A stretch of 64,000 bases of DNA from Torreya grandis (taxonomy: Eukaryota > Streptophyta > Pinopsida > Cupressales > Taxaceae), in contig JARHVA010000224.1 of assembly GCA_037957365.1 (NCBI GenBank), positions 5,128,501-5,192,500 of the forward strand, in the 5' to 3' direction. The notes under the pieces were generated by a model that was not told where the DNA came from, ran no database searches, and worked only from the letters and a program-made list of their open reading frames with translations. Numbering within the stretch: the stretch's first letter is position 1; the number at the start of each line of letters is the position of its first letter. Position numbers and translations under genes: made by a program. Of the stretch, positions 60,479-64,000 are shown piece by piece.

Positions 60479-62890
60479 AGTCACTGATGTCATTTATACT
60501 GCCAAGGTTGGTAAGGAAGTGAAAGATATCAGTTATGCTACTAAGGTTGGTGGGGGAAGGCAACTGATGTTGATTAGGTTACCAAGGTTGGTAGAGGAAA
60601 TAATTGCTTGGGAGTCTATAGAAGGATTTTTTGGGTCTAGGAAATGGTTTTAGTCAGGTCTGGGAGGTTGGGGAGAGTTGTAAGAAAGAGAGTATGGTTT
60701 AGATGGATATGTTCATAGGTTTGATGTTTCAGGTCAAAGGGAAAATGAGTTGAGAAGATTTATAACTCCCTCACAGGGTTCAGTCAGGAATGGATAAAGT
60801 AGTGAATAGTAGATGTAAAGTGATAGCAAAGTAACAACATAAAAAACCTAGAGAATAAGTGATATACTTAGCTACAGTGGTGACTGAATGATAAGTTCTA
60901 GTTGGATGGCTCCTATCAGGTAGTCTAAATCGATGCCCTGAATAGAGTAAACAAGTAGGTGTTGCTGGTCCTCAAGATCTTGGTTTCTAATTTGGGTTGA
61001 CTTATGCAAGATAACAATTAGCCAAGATGATGAAAGTTGAATGCCAAGATCTTGGATGAAAATAAGAATGATTTTTCTTGATTTTTGCTGACCTGAACAT
61101 CTAGTTAGAGTTTGGTTTATATAATTGATGTCAGTGATCCCACCGACATTGATCATGGGTTGATCGATGTCAGTGGCCTTAGAATAGGTAAAACTAATAT
61201 TTTTGGCCAATTTTCTATTACTCCTCATGTCAAATGTGTCACCCATTAAAAAATGGTAAAAATAGGAGGTTAAGAAGGATGTAGCTAGTTAGGAATGTAA
61301 TTTTGAGGTTAGAATAAGTCTTGGGTAGTTACGGTGAGCGGACTAAGTCTTGAGGTGACTCATCAGGTGAGAATCAGTATTACGATGAGGTGGCTAGGTA
61401 AGGTGGCATAAGGGGTTTTTTATTAACCTAATTAAGTATTTTAAATTAATTAAATGTGTGAGGGGTAAAATCATGGGTTGTGGAGTCTAATTATTATTAT
61501 TGAAAAATGGGCTTAAAGGGGGTTTCGACACAAGGAGTTATGCAAGTGTGTGTGATGTAATTTTAGTGTCTATATTTGACCCTTTTTATCTTATAATTTA
61601 CACTGACAAGTTACAAGAAAAAAATAATATTTAGATGCTTCAAGTATTGGATGAGGTATCCCCCCTCAAAATAGTAATTGACAGAGGAAAAACTAGAATT
61701 GAGTACTAGTTTGATAAGAAGTGAATTTGGTGAGTGGAGAACTTGGTATCACTTCATGTACATATATTAATATGATATATAGTCAAAAAATTTAAGATTA
61801 GGTAAGGTTGAGGAGGACTCAAATAGAAATAACTAAATCATAGCTTGTAAGTGATAGCTGATAGGTTAAAACAATCAAATTTGTATCTCTAATGGTCAAT
61901 GTATCCTAGGTATTTGAGGTAGGAAGTACCCCTAGAAAACATAAAAAGGTTATAGGTGATAGGACAAGCTTAAACACCATACAAAACACCTAATATACAT
62001 GTGTGTGTATAATAGCCAACTATAGTAGAATAGCATAAGCGGTCAAGATAAGCAATGTAAGGTTGGTGTAAAAGGGTCAATTAGTGAAGAGGTATGTGTG
62101 ATCTCCAAGCAAAGTCATCATGGATGGAGATGTAAGTGATCTCCAAGGGTGGTTTTTGAGGTTGGGGAGATACATGTGATCTCCAAGTTGGTATTAATGG
62201 TCAGGGAGATATATGTGATCTCTAAATTGCCCCACTTATGGGTGAAAATTTTAAAATTTTTGGAGTTGGTTGGTGGAGACATTAATTCAATGGCATCAAT
62301 GTCGGTGACATCATTGATGTCAATGAACTTAAGTACCAACATCAGTGGATTAGGTTGAGGATGCCAACATCGACATTTGACCAAACCTAACAAAAGGGGG
62401 TTTGGTAGCCCACTAAACTCATTTATACCATTTGATTTGAGAAAAATAGAGCTTTAACTATGATTGACATGGTCGAGCTAGGAGGGGACCTAATGGGAAG
62501 CGTGCCACCACAAGATCTATTTATACCAACTAGAGGATATAGAGAGATGAGGTAAGAGTATTTGTAATTGGATTTGAAATATGAAGTGGTTAATTTACTT
62601 TGGTTGGTTAATTTGAGTGTGGAGGGATAAGAAAATGTTAATAGAGGGTTAGGAAATGGAGTAGGGTAGGTTTATGTGAAGTTAGGAGGAGTTTGGGGTA
62701 TGTTTTAGGTAAAAATTATTATTTACGAGGGGGGATGGGTCATTTATCCCTAAGGTTGAACCAATATTTGACATTGGTGGGTTTTATCGATGTCAATTGA
62801 CATGACACTGATGTCGGCAAGTTTCTACCAACATTAGCTGACACCCAATGTTAATGTCAGCATGATAGATCAACATCAATGACTATGAAG
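60479..62890. repeat. Dispersed GATGTCAGTG / CCGACATCG motifs
   Basis: About fifteen variants of the same imperfect palindrome that is arrayed in the copia element occur in clusters at 60479-60570, 61122-61175, 62280-62375 and 62770-62885. Examples are ATTGATGTCAGTGATCCC, GATCGATGTCAGTGG and ACTGATGTCGGCAAG. Most are TG/CA decayed forms of CG-containing words. Confidence 0.6.
62095..62235 (+). repeat. About 40-bp tandem repeat GGGAGAT..ATGTGATCTCCAA
   Basis: Four diverged units, each with TGTGATCTCCAA or TGATCTCTAA preceded by GGAGAT and a TGG-rich spacer, near 62098, 62128, 62170 and 62210. Confidence 0.55.
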
Positions 62891-62950
62891 GACCAAAAAA
62901 AAGGAGAAAAGGTTAATGTTGATCCCTAAGTAAAATATTAAACTAACCTA

Positions 62951-63054
62951 ATGGTTGAGCTAGCCTCAGAAGACCTCATGTCAATTGAGTGCTACCTATA
63001 TAGCTCAGTGGAGGGTCTCAGGCCAATGTAGTTCTCCTAGAGCCTAGGGAAAAA
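62951..63054 (+). repeat. Direct duplication, copy 1
   Basis: About 100 bp (GGTTGAGCTAGCC...GTAGTTCTCCTAGAG) repeated in diverged form at 63313-63420. Both copies carry GACC(T/C)CATGT and AGTTCTCC in the same order. Confidence 0.65.
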
Positions 63055-63179
63055 TATCTAAGGTATGGTTAAAAGTGTGTTTAAAAAATAGGGGTTGAGA
63101 TAGGTCAAGAAACTTAGAGCTTAAAAGATAGGGCATAATATCAAGGGGTATAAATATAAGCTATGAGGTGTAGATTTAT

Positions 63180-63296
63180 GATAGGCAGTTAGTTTTAGGG
63201 TGGAGAGAGATAGGCAGTGAAGCTTAAGGTAGAGAGAGAGAGGTAATGAAGCCTAGGGTAGAGAGAGGAGAGGTAAGGGTAGAGATGGAAGAGTAG
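63180..63296 (+). repeat. GA-rich minisatellite-like stretch
   Basis: Repeats of GATAGGCAGT(T/G)A...AGGGTAGAGAGAG in four to five diverged units, almost purely purine on the plus strand. Confidence 0.55.
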
Positions 63297-63312
63297 GTTA
63301 AATATTTGGGTG

Positions 63313-63420
63313 GATTTGTGGCTGAGCTAACCTTATAAGACCCCATGTAAACTAAGTAATACCTACATAGCCCAATTTAGGGCCTCAGACCAATATAGTT
63401 CTCCCAAAGAGAAGGGAAAA
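63313..63420 (+). repeat. Direct duplication, copy 2
   Basis: Partner of 62951-63054, about 362 bp downstream. A GA-rich stretch lies between the copies. Confidence 0.65.
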
Positions 63421-63473
63421 AAGTGGTGATATATTATATTAGAAAGTATGTGACTTGAATTGTGTGTGTATAG

Positions 63474-64000
63474 ATGCAAGTGAGGCTAGAGTTGACATTG
63501 TGGGATTACCTACTGAGTTTAATGATGTGTATGAGGAGGGATGTCACCCAAAACAAGTGGGAGCACATGGTAGTTATGGGGTTAAGAGGAGTGTGATGAT
63601 ATGATAGATTCACCTGAGATGTGAGCCTGATGATAGCACTGATCAAGAGGTGGGATCACACCACCAAAACCTTCCATCTATCGACAAGAGTTAACAGTGA
63701 CCCAAGAGGATATATATAGGATATTATGGTTGCCACACCAGAGTGAATATCTCTTCACATGCTCGAGAGAGGAACATGATGTGCACATGGTGGCATTATA
63801 TGGTGAGCATTTTAGTGAGGTGATCTATCATTCAGTGAGTTTCACCTATGAGCCACTATATATGGCCAATGAGGAGCAACATCAACTAAGCATCCTGATG
63901 ATGATAGGGATCATAATGTATGCATTATCAGATTTAGATGGTGGTAGATTTATAATTGCATTGATAGGTGTTCTGGTATAGATGGTTGAGAAACACATTA
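63474..64000 (+). pseudogene. Plant-mobile-domain (PMD)-like frame, broken and cut by window edge
   Basis: From ATG 63474 the frame reads VRLELTLWDYL, WEHMVVMG and YDRFT, then ALIKRWDHTTKTFHLST. After a +1 shift near 63690 it continues VTQEDIYRILWLP and ALSDLDGGRF. The order (helix, R-W-x-x-x-T-x-T-F-H-L, then a T-x-E-D-hydrophobic step ending in LP) is that of the PMD family, the aminotransferase-like plant mobile domain found in host genes and in transposable elements. Three TGA stops and the shift inactivate it, and a TAG follows at 63979-63981. It is most likely part of a retroelement; a decayed host gene copy is possible. Confidence 0.6.

Larger units (their letters stand above)
60061..63473. 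other. Repeat-rich gene-free stretch before the PMD-like frame
   Basis: No supported coding frame. It contains AGAGAGG-rich runs (60310-60365), GATGTCAGTG-type palindromic motifs (60480-62890), a tandem repeat (62095-62235), a GA-rich stretch (63180-63296) and a direct duplication (62951-63054 and 63313-63420). It could be the 5' part (LTR or leader) of an element whose coding part starts near 63474. Confidence 0.45.

Overview
The window looks like nuclear DNA of a seed plant with a very large, repeat-packed genome. A gymnosperm would fit, but the species cannot be fixed from the sequence. It is AT-rich and CpG-poor, and I see no intact gene, no tRNA or rRNA and no cellular gene. Almost everything recognisable is a decayed LTR retrotransposon, partly nested.

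Layout, left to right. (A) 1-6348: a minus-strand LTR element with about 2.1 kb LTRs (the left one is cut by the window edge). Its interior holds no gag-pol, only one 623-codon frame broken by nine stops, seven of them TAG. (B) 6349-about 10245: a plus-strand Ty3/gypsy pol remnant in the order protease end, extra RNase H, RT, RNase H, integrase. 10250-19900 is gene-free and holds several tandem or palindromic repeat arrays (TTGAACC/GGTTCAA array, 18-bp, 23-bp and 61-bp repeats). (D) about 20128-23995: a plus-strand gag-protease remnant that ends where the next element starts. (C) 23996-49406: a giant minus-strand Ty3/gypsy (Tat-like) element with LTRs of about 7.0 kb. Each LTR carries a long unknown reading frame in the same direction as gag-pol. 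Its interior reads gag, protease, extra RNase H, RT, RNase H, integrase. (G) 36953-41040: an internally deleted Ty1/copia element inserted into the gag of C, with a perfect ATTAT target duplication, an initiator-Met primer site and paired LTRs. 49407-54150 is mostly unassigned. (E) about 54150-60060: a plus-strand Ty3/gypsy gag, protease, RT, RNase H and integrase remnant, cut inside integrase. (F) 60060-64000: repeat-rich DNA leading to a broken plant-mobile-domain (PMD-like) frame at the right edge.

Relative age can be read by eye. In short samples the copia LTRs differ at about 11 of 185 positions, the LTRs of A at about 17 of 255 and those of C at about 21 of 200. This agrees with copia having jumped into C.

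The most notable points are: (1) two unrelated copies (B and C) place a second RNase H between protease and RT, whereas Tat elements are usually described with it after the RT-linked RNase H; (2) a coding frame of about 1,050 codons lies inside 7-kb LTRs; (3) arrays of short palindromic motifs lie in LTRs (TTGAACC upstream of a TATA-like box in A; TGACGTCA-like motifs in the copia element and again in F); (4) in-frame stops are strongly biased to TAG, as expected from decay of methylated CAG.
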